Assembly: GCA_017461475.1 (NCBI GenBank)
Contig: JAFTXX010000033.1
Span: 48,786 to 112,785 of the forward strand
Source: Clostridia bacterium
GTDB lineage: Bacteria; Bacillota; Clostridia; Oscillospirales; CAG-272
Direction: 5' to 3'
Length of the DNA: 64,000 bases
In this document: positions 17,653 to 27,775 of the stretch, piece by piece
Numbering within the stretch: the first letter of the stretch is position 1
How the letters are laid out: the number at the start of each line of letters is the position of its first letter
Notes under the pieces: generated by a model
The model's input: the letters and a program-made list of their open reading frames with translations, nothing else
Database searches by the model: none
Told to the model about the DNA's origin: nothing
Translations under genes and position numbers: made by a program

Positions 17653-18909
17653 ATGCCTACGAACAACAACGAAACAGGGCTTCGCTGTTCTTTTTGCGGC
17701 AGAGGCGAGCATGAAGTTGATATACTCATCCCCGCCGCAAAGCAAGGCGCGGCCATTTGCAGCGACTGTATTACTACTTGCGCTAACTTTTTAGATGAAC
17801 TGGTTCCCGAAGAGCCCGCTGAAGTTTCAGACGGTGAAATTCTCAGCATGGATACCCTTCCAAAGCCCGCGGAACTCAAAGCGATTCTTGACGAATACGT
17901 AATCGGGCAGGACGCTGCCAAACGTGTACTTTCTGTTGCGGTGTACAATCATTACAAGCGTCTGATTTACCGCGAAAAAGCCGAAAAAGACGATGTTGAG
18001 CTTCAAAAAAGCAATGTACTTTTGCTTGGTCCCACCGGCGTGGGTAAGACTTTTCTTGCACAGACTTTGGCAAAGGCTTTGAAAGTTCCGTTTGCTATCG
18101 CCGACGCTACCACTCTTACAGAAGCGGGATATGTCGGTGAAGACGTTGAAAATATTCTGCTCCGCCTTATTCAAGCGGCAGATTTCAATATTGAAAAGGC
18201 CGAAAAAGGTATCATCTACATCGACGAGATAGACAAAATTTCACGCAAGGGCGAAAACCGTTCTATCACACGCGATGTTTCGGGCGAAGGCGTACAGCAA
18301 GCACTTCTCAAAATTCTTGAGGGTACGGTTGCAAACGTTCCTCCGCAGGGCGGACGCAAGCATCCCAATCAGGACTTTATCCAAATTCATACCGAAAATA
18401 TCCTCTTTATCTGCGGCGGCGCGTTTGACGGTCTTGACAAGATTATTGAACAGCGCAAAGGAAATCAGACAATTGGTTTCGGCGGGGACATAAAGAAGAA
18501 GCAGGAAAAGGTGGACAACGGCATTTACAAGGATGTAAATGCTCACGACATCGTAAAATACGGTCTTATACCCGAACTTGTAGGCCGTCTCCCTGTTATT
18601 GTCGCACTCGAAAGCCTTGATGAAGCCGCGCTTGTAAAGATACTCAGCAAGCCTAAAAATGCTATTATCAAGCAGTACACAAAACTGCTCGGTCTCGACG
18701 GCGTTGAACTTGTTTTCGGTGAAGGTGCATGCGAGGCTGTTGCAAAACTTGCGATTGAACGCAACATCGGCGCGCGCGGACTCCGTTCAATTATGGAAGA
18801 ATTTATGACTCCCATTATGTACGAAATCCCGTCAAAAGAAGGCGTAACCAAGGTCGTTATCACAAAAGAGCTTGTGAACGGCACGGGCGAAGCCGAATAT
18901 ATCTGCTAA
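17653..18909 (+). CDS. clpX: ATP-dependent Clp protease ATP-binding subunit ClpX
   Basis: 418 residues: N-terminal C4 zinc-binding domain ([11 protein letters not shown], later CSDC), Walker A GPTGVGKT near 121, Walker [14 protein letters not shown], and the GAFDGL and VGRLPV landmarks of ClpX. It unfolds substrates and feeds them to ClpP. Lies 15 bases after clpP and ends at a strong terminator. Confidence 0.98.
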   Translation: MPTNNNETGLRCSFCGRGEHEVDILIPAAKQGAAICSDCITTCANFLDELVPEEPAEVSDGEILSMDTLPKPAELKAILDEYVIGQDAAKRVLSVAVYNHYKRLIYREKAEKDDVELQKSNVLLLGPTGVGKTFLAQTLAKALKVPFAIADATTLTEAGYVGEDVENILLRLIQAADFNIEKAEKGIIYIDEIDKISRKGENRSITRDVSGEGVQQALLKILEGTVANVPPQGGRKHPNQDFIQIHTENILFICGGAFDGLDKIIEQRKGNQTIGFGGDIKKKQEKVDNGIYKDVNAHDIVKYGLIPELVGRLPVIVALESLDEAALVKILSKPKNAIIKQYTKLLGLDGVELVFGEGACEAVAKLAIERNIGARGLRSIMEEFMTPIMYEIPSKEGVTKVVITKELVNGTGEAEYIC

Positions 18910-18943
18910 AATAAAAATCTCCGCTTTCGCGGAGATTTTTATT
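18910..18943. terminator. Bidirectional terminator after clpX
   Basis: AATAAAAATCTCCGC (18910-18924) pairs perfectly with GCGGAGATTTTTATT (18929-18943), loop TTTC. Serves clpX and the converging HPr-like gene. Confidence 0.93.
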
Positions 18944-18949
18944 TTACTT

Positions 18950-19180
18950 TTACGCTACAATATAATCGGCAAGTTCTGCTTTGAGTGCGTCAACATTTTC
19001 TGTGTGAGCTGTAAGCAGAATTTTGTTCATAAGGTCGAGGCTGAAAATACCCATAATGGATTTTGCATCTACAACGTATCTGCCCGAAGAAAGATCGATA
19101 TCGTAGTCCTGTCTTGTAACGATCTCAACGAACTTGCGAATGTCCTCGATAGTCGAAAGTTTAATGTTAAAAGTGTTCAT
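18950..19180 (-). CDS. HPr-like protein lacking the phosphorylated histidine
   Basis: 76 residues with the length and fold pattern of PTS HPr. The C-terminal half has AKSIMGIFSLDL, equivalent to the Ser46 region of HPr. At the position of the catalytic His15 motif (normally GLHARP) the sequence is STIEDIRKFV with no His, so phosphotransfer from EI is not possible in the usual way. The retained Ser suggests a regulatory rather than transport role, as proposed for Crh-like proteins; this is inference. Single gene with its own promoter and GGAG site. Confidence 0.85.
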   Translation of the reverse strand: MNTFNIKLSTIEDIRKFVEIVTRQDYDIDLSSGRYVVDAKSIMGIFSLDLMNKILLTAHTENVDALKAELADYIVA

Positions 19181-19215
19181 TGTCTTATCTCCTTTTAAAA
19201 GTTTTTTACAGTTAG

Positions 19216-19245
19216 ATTATACTTTAGTTTACCCGAGTTTGTCAA
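19216..19245 (-). promoter_or_regulatory. Promoter of the HPr-like gene
   Basis: Minus strand TTGACA (19245-19240), 18-base spacer, TATAAT (19221-19216). The -35 box overlaps the stop codon of the PBP1A gene. Confidence 0.75.
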
Positions 19246-22007
19246 CCCTCATATTCGGTATTATTCTCACCTTCGGAAGGAATTGTTGCTTCGGGAGCAG
19301 GCACGGTTGTCGTCGAAGCTGTTACAACCGTTGTCTCGGCAGGTTCTGTTGCCTGTGTCTCCGCGACAGTGGTTTCGGCGGGAGCGGATGTTTCATCGGT
19401 CGTATCGGTGGTTTCGGGAGTGGGATTGTCAAACTTTGAGAAGTCATAATTTTCGTAACTGAAACGATTGAACTGACTGTCAACATTTGAAGAGCCAACA
19501 TAGGTTCCTTCGGGAATGGAATTGATGAAGAACGGTACTCCCCACCAACCGCCGGGTCTGACGCCACTCGGGAGGGCTCTGTAAACATACTGAGCATCTA
19601 CAACAGTTATTTGATACGGGAAAGAACGAGTGTTCTCGCGGATAAGCGCTACCTGATAGGTACTTGTGGAATACTCGTGTGCAACTGCTTTGGTAGTTGA
19701 GTCATAGTCAACAACAACATGAACATCGCAAGTTTCAAACGGTCTGTTGGAGCGTGTGAAATATCCGGTCTCCGTTCTATCTCCGCGTGGGTCGAGAGAA
19801 CATGCCGCGGATGGAAGTTTGCCTGAGTCGATGCAGTATTCAACCTGGATAATGTCGGACGGGCGGTTATCGTCGAACTTTTTGAGTTTTTCGCCGCTCG
19901 CGTTCACTTCTTCAATTATATCATCGTGGATTTTTGTCATAACGAGGTCGAAGAGCTTATTTGAGGGATTGGAAATGTTGCCGATAGTCTTGGGATAAGA
20001 ATATCCGTACCAAACCGCGCCTACGTAGTAGGGCGTAAATCCGACAAACCAACGGTCATAGTCGTTACCCGCGGTACCTGTTTTACCTGCAACATCAACC
20101 TTTTTACGAAGAGAAACGCTTGTAGCAGTACCCTTATTTACAACATTGTTCAGTATTTTTGTCATTATATAAGCAGTCTGCTCACTGAAAACTACACTTT
20201 GAGGAGCGGTGGTGGTTCCGTCATTAAGCAAAATTTCAGTCTCGTTAGAAAGAATTACATTACCGTTGCTATCCTCTACGCGGAGATACGAGGTGCATCT
20301 TGAATAAACGCCGCCGCTGGGAAATACCGTATATGCTGCTGCCATGTCCCGCACGGTTACGCCGTAGTTGAGCTGACCGAGTGCAAGCGCGGCAAGACCT
20401 TTATCCGTGTAGCCTGTGCCGTCAGAAGTTTCGGCATACTCAATAAGGTAATCAAAGCCGAGACGTCTTGTAAGATAATCAAAAGAAACATCTATTGTAA
20501 GATCTTCCAGCACCTTCATCGCTATGGTGTTTACAGAGCGTTCAACAGCACTGTTTATCGTTGTAAGCCCTTTATAGGTATCGGGAGTGTTCTTAGGATA
20601 CGGGGTACTTCCGTTGAATTTTAAGGGGGTATCGTCATATACGGTTCCGTAAGTGATAATTCCCTCTTCGAGTGCCGGACCGTAAACCGAGAGCGGTTTT
20701 AAAGAAGAACCGGGGGCACGCTGCGTCTGTGTAGCGTAATTCAAAATCAAGTTGCCGCGTTTTTCTCCTCTGCCGCCTATTATTCCGAGAAGGTCTCCGG
20801 TGTACGGGTCGACAATCGCCATTGCAGCTTCTGCGGGAATACCGGAAGTTTGCGGGAAACTGTCTTCGTCCTCAAAAACCTCTTCCATTGCCGCCTGAAC
20901 ATCGGGATCGATATTAGCGATAATGGTAAGTCCGCCGGAGTTTATCATATTCATGGCGATTTGCTTAGAAATTCCGTACTTGGTTACAAGGTCATCGCGC
21001 ACATCGGTGATTACCGTGTCGATATACCACGAATTCACTTCATTGACATTTTCTTTTTCTCCGCTTTCCGAATTAACGCCCTTTAATACAAGCTCTTCTT
21101 CGTAAGCGGTGTCGCGTTCCTCCTCGGTGATATAGCCTTCTTCACACATTACATAAAGAACGTCATTGCGGCGGGTCTTATTGTTATCTGGGTTTTGGAT
21201 AGGGTCATATTTTGTGGGATATTTTGTTATAGAAGCAAGCGCCGCACATTCGACGAGTGTGAGCTCGCTGAGGTCTTTGCCGAAATATGTTTCTGCCGCG
21301 GCACGAACGCCTATACAGCTCTGAGAAAGAGGAACGATATTGAGATAAAGCTCTAGAATCTGATCCTTTTCCATTGTTTTTTCAAGGTTCAGAGCGCGCA
21401 GAATTTCTTCAACCTTACGCTGAATAGTGGCTTCATCCTCGCCTGTAACATTCTTGATAAGCTGCTGGGTGATTGTGGAGCCGCCGTATGAGGTATCATC
21501 AAAACCGACAAAGAAGTTGAGCACAGCTCCTGCAGTTCTCCTCCAGTCTACACCGTCATGAGTTCTAAAGCGCTTATCCTCGATAGAAATAAAAGCATTT
21601 TCGAGGTTGTCGGGAATCTCTTCGATTGACGCCCATTGGCTATTCTCCGTACCGTAAATTTTTTTAAGCTCTACCAGCTCGGTATCGGAGTCACGGTTGC
21701 GGCGAGCCTCTGCATCTGCATAATCGTAATAGCAAATAGTGGTCGTCTGCTCGCTTGTAGATGTATAAAACAACATTTCGTCAACTGTGGGATCGATATA
21801 CTCGCTGACGTAAATTGCAAAAGCACAACCGACAATAATGCCCGCTATAAGCCCGACAAGCAGAATCGTCATAAGCGCGCACATAAGGTATTTAAACACC
21901 TTACCGACGGTTCTCGCCGTCTTGCCGACCCCTCTTAAAAATGAGGGTTTCTCGTGCTTGAAGCTGTCAATTTTCAATTCTTTATAAGTATTTTCACTCT
22001 TTTTCAC
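19242..22007 (-). CDS. Class A penicillin-binding protein (PBP1A-type)
   Basis: 921 residues: short cytoplasmic N-terminus, one membrane helix (about 38-68), GT51 glycosyltransferase domain with EDKRFRTHDGVDWRR and GGSTITQQLIKN, then transpeptidase domain with SSLK (after APG), SVN in ERSVNTIAMK and KTGT in DVAGKTGTAG. A Thr/Pro/Glu-rich tail of ~60 residues ends the protein, as is common in surface-exposed PBP1 of Firmicutes. It polymerises and cross-links peptidoglycan outside the membrane. GTG start with AGAGG upstream. It is followed by the HPr-like gene with only 61 bases between. Confidence 0.97.
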   Translation of the reverse strand: MKKSENTYKELKIDSFKHEKPSFLRGVGKTARTVGKVFKYLMCALMTILLVGLIAGIIVGCAFAIYVSEYIDPTVDEMLFYTSTSEQTTTICYYDYADAEARRNRDSDTELVELKKIYGTENSQWASIEEIPDNLENAFISIEDKRFRTHDGVDWRRTAGAVLNFFVGFDDTSYGGSTITQQLIKNVTGEDEATIQRKVEEILRALNLEKTMEKDQILELYLNIVPLSQSCIGVRAAAETYFGKDLSELTLVECAALASITKYPTKYDPIQNPDNNKTRRNDVLYVMCEEGYITEEERDTAYEEELVLKGVNSESGEKENVNEVNSWYIDTVITDVRDDLVTKYGISKQIAMNMINSGGLTIIANIDPDVQAAMEEVFEDEDSFPQTSGIPAEAAMAIVDPYTGDLLGIIGGRGEKRGNLILNYATQTQRAPGSSLKPLSVYGPALEEGIITYGTVYDDTPLKFNGSTPYPKNTPDTYKGLTTINSAVERSVNTIAMKVLEDLTIDVSFDYLTRRLGFDYLIEYAETSDGTGYTDKGLAALALGQLNYGVTVRDMAAAYTVFPSGGVYSRCTSYLRVEDSNGNVILSNETEILLNDGTTTAPQSVVFSEQTAYIMTKILNNVVNKGTATSVSLRKKVDVAGKTGTAGNDYDRWFVGFTPYYVGAVWYGYSYPKTIGNISNPSNKLFDLVMTKIHDDIIEEVNASGEKLKKFDDNRPSDIIQVEYCIDSGKLPSAACSLDPRGDRTETGYFTRSNRPFETCDVHVVVDYDSTTKAVAHEYSTSTYQVALIRENTRSFPYQITVVDAQYVYRALPSGVRPGGWWGVPFFINSIPEGTYVGSSNVDSQFNRFSYENYDFSKFDNPTPETTDTTDETSAPAETTVAETQATEPAETTVVTASTTTVPAPEATIPSEGENNTEYEG

Positions 22008-22100
22008 GCTGAACCTCTTTATAATTTTGCAATGCGATGTCTGTATAGTTCACCGCATGTTGCAAATAATATTATTAACAAAAAACAAAGGAACATTTGT

Positions 22101-22463
22101 ATGAAACTAAAAATTCCAAACAAAGAAAGTATATTCTTCGGTGCCGCCGCGGCAGGCATTGCCGTTTGCATCGTTATACAATGTGTAACGCTACACAGTA
22201 TAAACAGAATAGTCTCGGATGTACATGAGGACGAAGTCGTCATATGTAATGTAACCCCTGAAATTTCCGGCGGCGCTATATACCGACTTTACGAATGCGG
22301 TGGAAAAATCGGCATATACGACGCAGGAACAGAAGTTATTATAGACATCATTGACATCTTTGTGTCTACTCTGCCTAAAAACGACAGAGAGGCTTTGAAA
22401 AAAGGAATTGACATCTACTCTTTTACCGAGCTGTCGAAAATAATCGACGATTTCACAACATGA
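22101..22463 (+). CDS. Membrane-anchored protein with BofC C-terminal-like domain
   Basis: 120 residues: N-terminal membrane segment (about 11-32, GAAAAGIAVCIVIQCV), then a short extracellular domain with YRLYECGGKIGIYDAG and DIFVSTLPKNDREALKKGI followed by TELSKIIDDF. This pattern (one strand pair, then a Leu-Pro and acidic helix) resembles the BofC C-terminal domain family of clostridia; the link to sporulation is inference. A longer frame from 21954 is rejected since AAAGGA precedes ATG 22101. It converges on dnaE with stop codons abutting. Confidence 0.65.
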   Translation: MKLKIPNKESIFFGAAAAGIAVCIVIQCVTLHSINRIVSDVHEDEVVICNVTPEISGGAIYRLYECGGKIGIYDAGTEVIIDIIDIFVSTLPKNDREALKKGIDIYSFTELSKIIDDFTT

Positions 22464-25400
22464 TTATTTTGCAACAACATTGTCTGCACCGAACATGGCT
22501 GACAGTGAAGATAGAAGCGTGTCGGTAATATTTGCTTTGTATCCGACAGCTTTTACATATTTTGCGGTTTGCATATCGTAAAGAACCACTTCTGTGTTTC
22601 CGTTCTTACCGATTAGCAAAAGTGCGTTTTCGGTTTCTTTAGAGGAAACCGACGGAACTCGCAGATACAATGTTTTGGGTTTATCTTGCGCAAAGCGTTC
22701 ATTGGGAACCAACGGTATGCAGGTATTGAGCAACACCTTTGGCGGCTCGTCATCTTTTACGGACAGATTACCTGTAATTGCAACGGGATTTTCGACGAAC
22801 AGCAGTCCCGAAAAACGTTCAAACTTCGACGCAAAGACTACCGCTTCCATTTCGCCCGTTTTATCCTCGATGCTGACAAACGCCATATTATCACCGTTTT
22901 TTGTGTTTTTTACTGTACGCTTTGTAATAATACCGGCAATCTGTACGTTTTGACGGTCTTTAAATCTTCCCTCATACTCACCTTCCTCAAAAGCGTCAAG
23001 TATCTCGGATATATTATTTGTTTTCAAGGAAGAAATATGCTTTGAATAATCATTGAGCAAGTGCCCCGAAAAGTACATGCCCGAACACTCTTTTTCAAGC
23101 ATAAGTTTTTCTTTGAGCGAAAATTCGGGAATGTCGGGGTATTTGAACTTGACGGGAGCTACTACGGAAGATTCCTCTACTATTGAAAAGATGTCAAACT
23201 GTCCCTCAATTTCGGTACGGCTTGCGCTCTGCACATTTGAGACTATTTCCTCATATGAAGCAAGCAATTGGCTGCGGTATACCCCGAGATTGTCGAACGC
23301 GCCGCTCTTTATCAGCGATTCAACCTGCCGTTTATTGAGGTCATAACCTCTCATGCGGTTGACAAAGTCCTCAAAACTTTCAAAAGCGCCGTTCTCTTCT
23401 CTGTCTGCTATTATCTGATCGACAAACAGTCTACCGACACCTTTAAGTGCGAGCAAACCGTAGCGTATTTTTCCGTCTACGGTGCCGAATGTGGCGATAC
23501 TTTCGTTTATATCAGGCGGAAGCACCTGTATACGTGCGCTCTTGCACTCGCTGATATATTCCGCGGTCTTACCGAAATCGCCGAGCACGCTTGTGAGGAG
23601 CGCCGCCATATACTCTGCCATATAATGCGCTTTGAGGTAAGCGGTTCGGTAGGTAACAACGGCATATGAAGCAGCATGGCTCTTATTGAACGCGTAACTT
23701 GCGAAACTTGCCATGTCTTCAAAGAGTTCGTTTGCATCGGATTCGCTCATATCACGCTCTTTTGCACCCGCTATAAATGCGGTGCGCTCAGCTTCCATTA
23801 CCGAGGCTTTTTTCTTTGACATTGCGCGGCGGACTATATCCGCTTTGCCGAGAGTGTAGCCTGCGATTTCACAGAAAATCTGCATTACCTGCTCTTGATA
23901 TACTATGCAGCCGTAAGTTTTGGAAAGTATTCTTTCAAGCGCGGGATATTTGTATTCGGTTTTCTGTCTGCCGTGGCGACGTTCGATATACATGGGTATC
24001 GAATCCATCGGTCCGGGGCGATAAAGCGCTATTGCGGCGATGACATCATCAATGGAGTCCGGGCAAAGTTGGGTAAGAACCCGTTTCATTCCCTTTGACT
24101 CAAGCTGGAACACGCCACCGGTCTGCCCTGCGGAGATAAGCGAGTATGTTTCTTTATCGTCAAAAGGTATCTTATATATATCGAAGTCCGGATGCGTCTT
24201 TTTAATGAGTTCCTCAGCATCGGAAATAATGGTTAGATAGCGGAGTCCGAGAAAGTCAAACTTTACAAGTCCGAGTTCGGCAACGGTGTCCATGTCAAAC
24301 TGAGTAACTATTGTATCGCCGTTTACCGCAAGAGGAACATATGACGAAACTTCCCTGTCCGTGATAACGACGCCTGCGGCGTGAGTGGACGCATGGCGCG
24401 GCATGCCTTCAAGCGCTCGCGCGGTATCAAGCAGCCGTGCAATATTGGAATCCGTTTCGTACAAGTTTTTAAGTTCCTTACGGCGCATTGCGTCGCTTAT
24501 GGTCACTCCCATTTCGCGAGGAACAAGGTTTGCAACTTTATCGACTTCGGAATAACTCATTCCGAGTGCTCTGCCTACATCGCGTATAGCGGCACGTGCC
24601 GCCATTGTGCCAAATGTGACTATCTGTGCGACATGGTCTTTGCCGTATCGCTCGGAGACGTATTTTATGACTTCTTCGCGGTGTTCGTCACAGAAGTCAA
24701 CATCAATATCGGGCATGCTGACGCGCTCGGGATTAAGAAATCTCTCGAAAAGCAGGTCGAATTTAAGCGAATCGACATCGGTGATGCCTATAAGATAATT
24801 CACAAGGCTGCCCGCGCCCGAGCCTCTGCCGGGGCCTACGGCAATGCCGCTTTCTTTTGCGTGGGTGACATAATCGCGCACGATAAGGATATAATCGGTA
24901 AATCCCATTTTGTCGATTACCGAAAGTTCATACTCGGCGCGTTTTATATAATCTTCTTTTGAGTAATTTTCAAAAGTGATATAACCTTTTTTACATTTTT
25001 CTTCAAGTCCCGCAAAGGTGTATTCCTTTAAGAGTTCCGCCGGGTCGCGGTGTTCGATTGAAGAAATCTTGGGCAAATAGAGATTGCCAAATGAGAAATC
25101 AAAATTGCACATATCGGCAATTTTTTTGGTGTTTTCAAGTGCTTCTGGATATTCGCGGAACAGTTTTTCCATTTCCGCGGTGTTTTTGTAATAAAACTCG
25201 TCAGTTTCAAAACCGATTGGTTTTCCCTCTGACAAGGTGTTGCCGGTTTGTATACACATCATCACCGCCTGATACTCGCTGTCGAGTTTGCGAAGATAGT
25301 GTACATCGTTTGTGGCAACGAGGGGGAGATTTAACTCCTTGGACATCTTTACAAGTTCCGCGTTTACTTCCTTTTGCTCGGGAAGTCCATGGTCTTGCAT

Positions 25401-25919
25401 TTCGAGATAAAAATTTCTGTCGCCGAATATGGCGGCGAGTTCTTTTGCGTGTGCTCTCGCACCTGCGTAATCACCGCTTGTTATGGCGCGTGGGATATAT
25501 CCCGCAAGACAAGCAGAAAGCGCAATTAGTCCTTCGGAATGACTGCGAAGCAGTTCAAGGTCGACACGCGGCTTTTGATAAAAGCCTTCGGTAAACGATT
25601 TTGAAACGATATAACTGAGATTTTGGTAACCTTTTGCATCTTTGCAAAGCAGAACAAGGTGATTTCCCGAAAGGTCGCGCCTGCCTTCTTTATCAAATCG
25701 CGTACGGTTGGCAACGTATACCTCACATCCGATTATGGGTTTTATCCCCTCAGCTTTGCACGCTTTGTAAAATGCGACGGCACCATAGAGCACGCCGTGG
25801 TCGGTTATCGCAACCGCGCTGTGCCCTGCGGATTTTGCCGCCTTTGGAATATCGGCAATGCGACACGCGCCGTCGAGCAAACTGTACTCGCTGTGCAGAT
25901 GAAGATGAACAAAATCCAT
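22464..25919 (-). CDS. dnaE: DNA polymerase III alpha subunit (DnaE)
   Basis: 1151 residues: N-terminal PHP domain (HLHLHSEYSLLDGACRI), polymerase palm with GPGRGSGAGSLV and the catalytic PDIDVDFCDEHR, YQEQVMQI, and a C-terminal OB fold near 980-1060. In Firmicutes DnaE works with PolC in replication. Start ATG 25919 is preferred over a GTG three codons upstream because AAAGGAG is spaced for the ATG. Last gene of the long minus-strand run; 20 bases after whiA. Confidence 0.97.
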   Translation of the reverse strand: MDFVHLHLHSEYSLLDGACRIADIPKAAKSAGHSAVAITDHGVLYGAVAFYKACKAEGIKPIIGCEVYVANRTRFDKEGRRDLSGNHLVLLCKDAKGYQNLSYIVSKSFTEGFYQKPRVDLELLRSHSEGLIALSACLAGYIPRAITSGDYAGARAHAKELAAIFGDRNFYLEMQDHGLPEQKEVNAELVKMSKELNLPLVATNDVHYLRKLDSEYQAVMMCIQTGNTLSEGKPIGFETDEFYYKNTAEMEKLFREYPEALENTKKIADMCNFDFSFGNLYLPKISSIEHRDPAELLKEYTFAGLEEKCKKGYITFENYSKEDYIKRAEYELSVIDKMGFTDYILIVRDYVTHAKESGIAVGPGRGSGAGSLVNYLIGITDVDSLKFDLLFERFLNPERVSMPDIDVDFCDEHREEVIKYVSERYGKDHVAQIVTFGTMAARAAIRDVGRALGMSYSEVDKVANLVPREMGVTISDAMRRKELKNLYETDSNIARLLDTARALEGMPRHASTHAAGVVITDREVSSYVPLAVNGDTIVTQFDMDTVAELGLVKFDFLGLRYLTIISDAEELIKKTHPDFDIYKIPFDDKETYSLISAGQTGGVFQLESKGMKRVLTQLCPDSIDDVIAAIALYRPGPMDSIPMYIERRHGRQKTEYKYPALERILSKTYGCIVYQEQVMQIFCEIAGYTLGKADIVRRAMSKKKASVMEAERTAFIAGAKERDMSESDANELFEDMASFASYAFNKSHAASYAVVTYRTAYLKAHYMAEYMAALLTSVLGDFGKTAEYISECKSARIQVLPPDINESIATFGTVDGKIRYGLLALKGVGRLFVDQIIADREENGAFESFEDFVNRMRGYDLNKRQVESLIKSGAFDNLGVYRSQLLASYEEIVSNVQSASRTEIEGQFDIFSIVEESSVVAPVKFKYPDIPEFSLKEKLMLEKECSGMYFSGHLLNDYSKHISSLKTNNISEILDAFEEGEYEGRFKDRQNVQIAGIITKRTVKNTKNGDNMAFVSIEDKTGEMEAVVFASKFERFSGLLFVENPVAITGNLSVKDDEPPKVLLNTCIPLVPNERFAQDKPKTLYLRVPSVSSKETENALLLIGKNGNTEVVLYDMQTAKYVKAVGYKANITDTLLSSLSAMFGADNVVAK

Positions 25920-25939
25920 TGCCGACACTCCTTTCGTAT

Positions 25940-26827
25940 TTAAACTTCTTTATTTTTTATGTTTTCGGAAAACGCGTAGATCTTTTCAAGTCTGTGATAA
26001 AGTCCGGGTTTGCTTACTGCCGGAGTCATCGACTGACCGAGTTGAACAAGCGACATTTCGGGGTATTTTAGCCGCATCTTTGCCGTATATTCAAGCTCGG
26101 GTCCAAGCTCGGATAGTCTGCCGTGCTCGGAAAGATATTTTATCGCGTTTATATATTTTGCCGCCGAAGTTGTTGCGCGCGCGATATTGCTTGTCTCACA
26201 GTTTGTGCGACGGTTGATATCGTTTTTGATTTCGTGGCTGATTTTAGCGTTCATAAAATCAAACGCCTGCCTATTTGCACCGATGTAGAATAGAAAATCG
26301 CCTATAGTTCCGCTGTCTTTGACGTACATACTCTGCTTGCCAAGGCGCGTGGAAATCTTAAACTCAAAACCGAACTCGGAACATATATCCGCAAGTTCTG
26401 ATAAATCGCTTTTTATACGGCTCTTAACTTCTAAGTGATAGTTTTTCTTTCCCGGCTCACTGACCGTTCCTCCGCTAACAAAAATTCCGCGTAAAAACGA
26501 ACTTTGACACTCAGGGCATTTTATAACTTTTGTGATGTCGATGTTATCGGCAGCCTTCAAAAACTCGACGGCGCTTTTTGAAGTAAACTGCAAAAGCATT
26601 ATTCCCCTGCCGCCTGTTTTCTCAGGCACGGTATCTCTGCCAAACTGGTCTTTGATGATATGGGAACAAATTTCAGCAACGGCTTCGCTTTCAACATACA
26701 GCGAAACCGTATCATCGCAAATCTCCGCGCCCGAAATCAAAACGCCGTTTATAAATGCGCGGCGGCAACACGGTTTTTTCATTGGGAACGCCGCCGCTTC
26801 AATTTTTGCTTCAAGTGAAAACGACAT
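25940..26827 (-). CDS. whiA: DNA-binding protein WhiA
   Basis: 295 residues: N-terminal LAGLIDADG-like domain lacking nuclease residues (KPCCRRAFINGVLISGA; SFLRGIFVSGGTVSEPGKKNYHLE) and C-terminal helix-turn-helix (NCETSNIARATTSAAKYINAI, then LRYPEMSLVQLGQ-like sequence). WhiA is linked to cell division and chromosome segregation in Firmicutes and sporulation in actinobacteria. It overlaps murB (TAATG). The rapZ and yvcK genes that often separate murB from whiA in clostridia are absent here. Confidence 0.95.
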   Translation of the reverse strand: MSFSLEAKIEAAAFPMKKPCCRRAFINGVLISGAEICDDTVSLYVESEAVAEICSHIIKDQFGRDTVPEKTGGRGIMLLQFTSKSAVEFLKAADNIDITKVIKCPECQSSFLRGIFVSGGTVSEPGKKNYHLEVKSRIKSDLSELADICSEFGFEFKISTRLGKQSMYVKDSGTIGDFLFYIGANRQAFDFMNAKISHEIKNDINRRTNCETSNIARATTSAAKYINAIKYLSEHGRLSELGPELEYTAKMRLKYPEMSLVQLGQSMTPAVSKPGLYHRLEKIYAFSENIKNKEV

Positions 26828-27756
26828 TACTTTTCACCAACAAAACGAATTTCACATTCGAGTTCAACTCCGAACATTGAACGGACTTTTTCTTTAACGA
26901 TATCAATAAGCGAAAGCACATCGGACGCTGTTGCGTTGCCTGTATTGATTATAAAGCCTGCGTGTTTAGGTGAAACCATTGCACCACCGACACTTGTGCC
27001 TTTCAGTCCTGCGTCCTCTATGAGTTTGCCTGCAAAATATCCCGTAGGACGCTTGAACGTACTGCCTGCGCTGGGGTATTCAAGCGGTTGTTTTTCGCGG
27101 CGAGCCTTTAAATGCTCGTTCATTTTTGCTTTTATTGCATTGGGGTCGCCTTTTATAAGTTTTAGAGTGGAAGAAAGAACGATATAGTTTTTCTCCATAA
27201 ATATGCTGTGGCGGTAATCGAATTTCTGCGCGGCGTTATCAAGGGTGATTATTTCATCGCTATCAACATCGTAACAGGTTGTGGAACATACGATGTCGGA
27301 CATCTGTCCGCCGTATGCACCCGCGTTCATATATACAGCTCCGCCGACGGTGCCGGGGATGCCGTTTGCAAACTCTGCACCGCTGAGACCCGCGGTACTT
27401 GCATTGGTTCCCACACTGCCCAGGAGACAGCCGCAACCTGCGGTGAGATATTCGCCGTCTATTGTAACTTTACGCATTTCGGTGGTGACAAAAACCACTC
27501 CGCGAAAGCCTTTATCGGATGCAAGTGTATTACTGCCGTTTCCTATAACAAGGTAAGGAACACCGATTTTTTTGGCAGTGGAAATCGCAAACGCAAATGC
27601 CTCGGCATCTGCAGGATATACCGCCATATCGGCGGGACCGCCGATACGGAAAGAGGTTATGCGCTTCATGGAATAATCGCGTCGGATAAAGAACTTGCTC
27701 TTGCCGATGTTCTCGGAATATTCTGTGAGCGCATTTTCAAAGTTTTGTAAAGACAT
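26827..27756 (-). CDS. murB: UDP-N-acetylenolpyruvoylglucosamine reductase
   Basis: 309 residues of type IIb MurB: FAD-binding TSFRIGGPADM near 41, VIGNGSNTLASDKGFRG, the GAEFANGIPGTVGGAVYMNAGAYGG-type segment (catalytic region), YPSAGSTFKRP with the catalytic Ser, and C-terminal HAGFIINTGNAT. It reduces UDP-GlcNAc-enolpyruvate to UDP-MurNAc in peptidoglycan synthesis. The frame extends 42 codons upstream of 27756, but that part overlaps tyrS and does not resemble MurB. Confidence 0.96.
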   Translation of the reverse strand: MSLQNFENALTEYSENIGKSKFFIRRDYSMKRITSFRIGGPADMAVYPADAEAFAFAISTAKKIGVPYLVIGNGSNTLASDKGFRGVVFVTTEMRKVTIDGEYLTAGCGCLLGSVGTNASTAGLSGAEFANGIPGTVGGAVYMNAGAYGGQMSDIVCSTTCYDVDSDEIITLDNAAQKFDYRHSIFMEKNYIVLSSTLKLIKGDPNAIKAKMNEHLKARREKQPLEYPSAGSTFKRPTGYFAGKLIEDAGLKGTSVGGAMVSPKHAGFIINTGNATASDVLSLIDIVKEKVRSMFGVELECEIRFVGEK

Positions 27757-27775
27757 AAAAACCGTCCTTGAAAAT

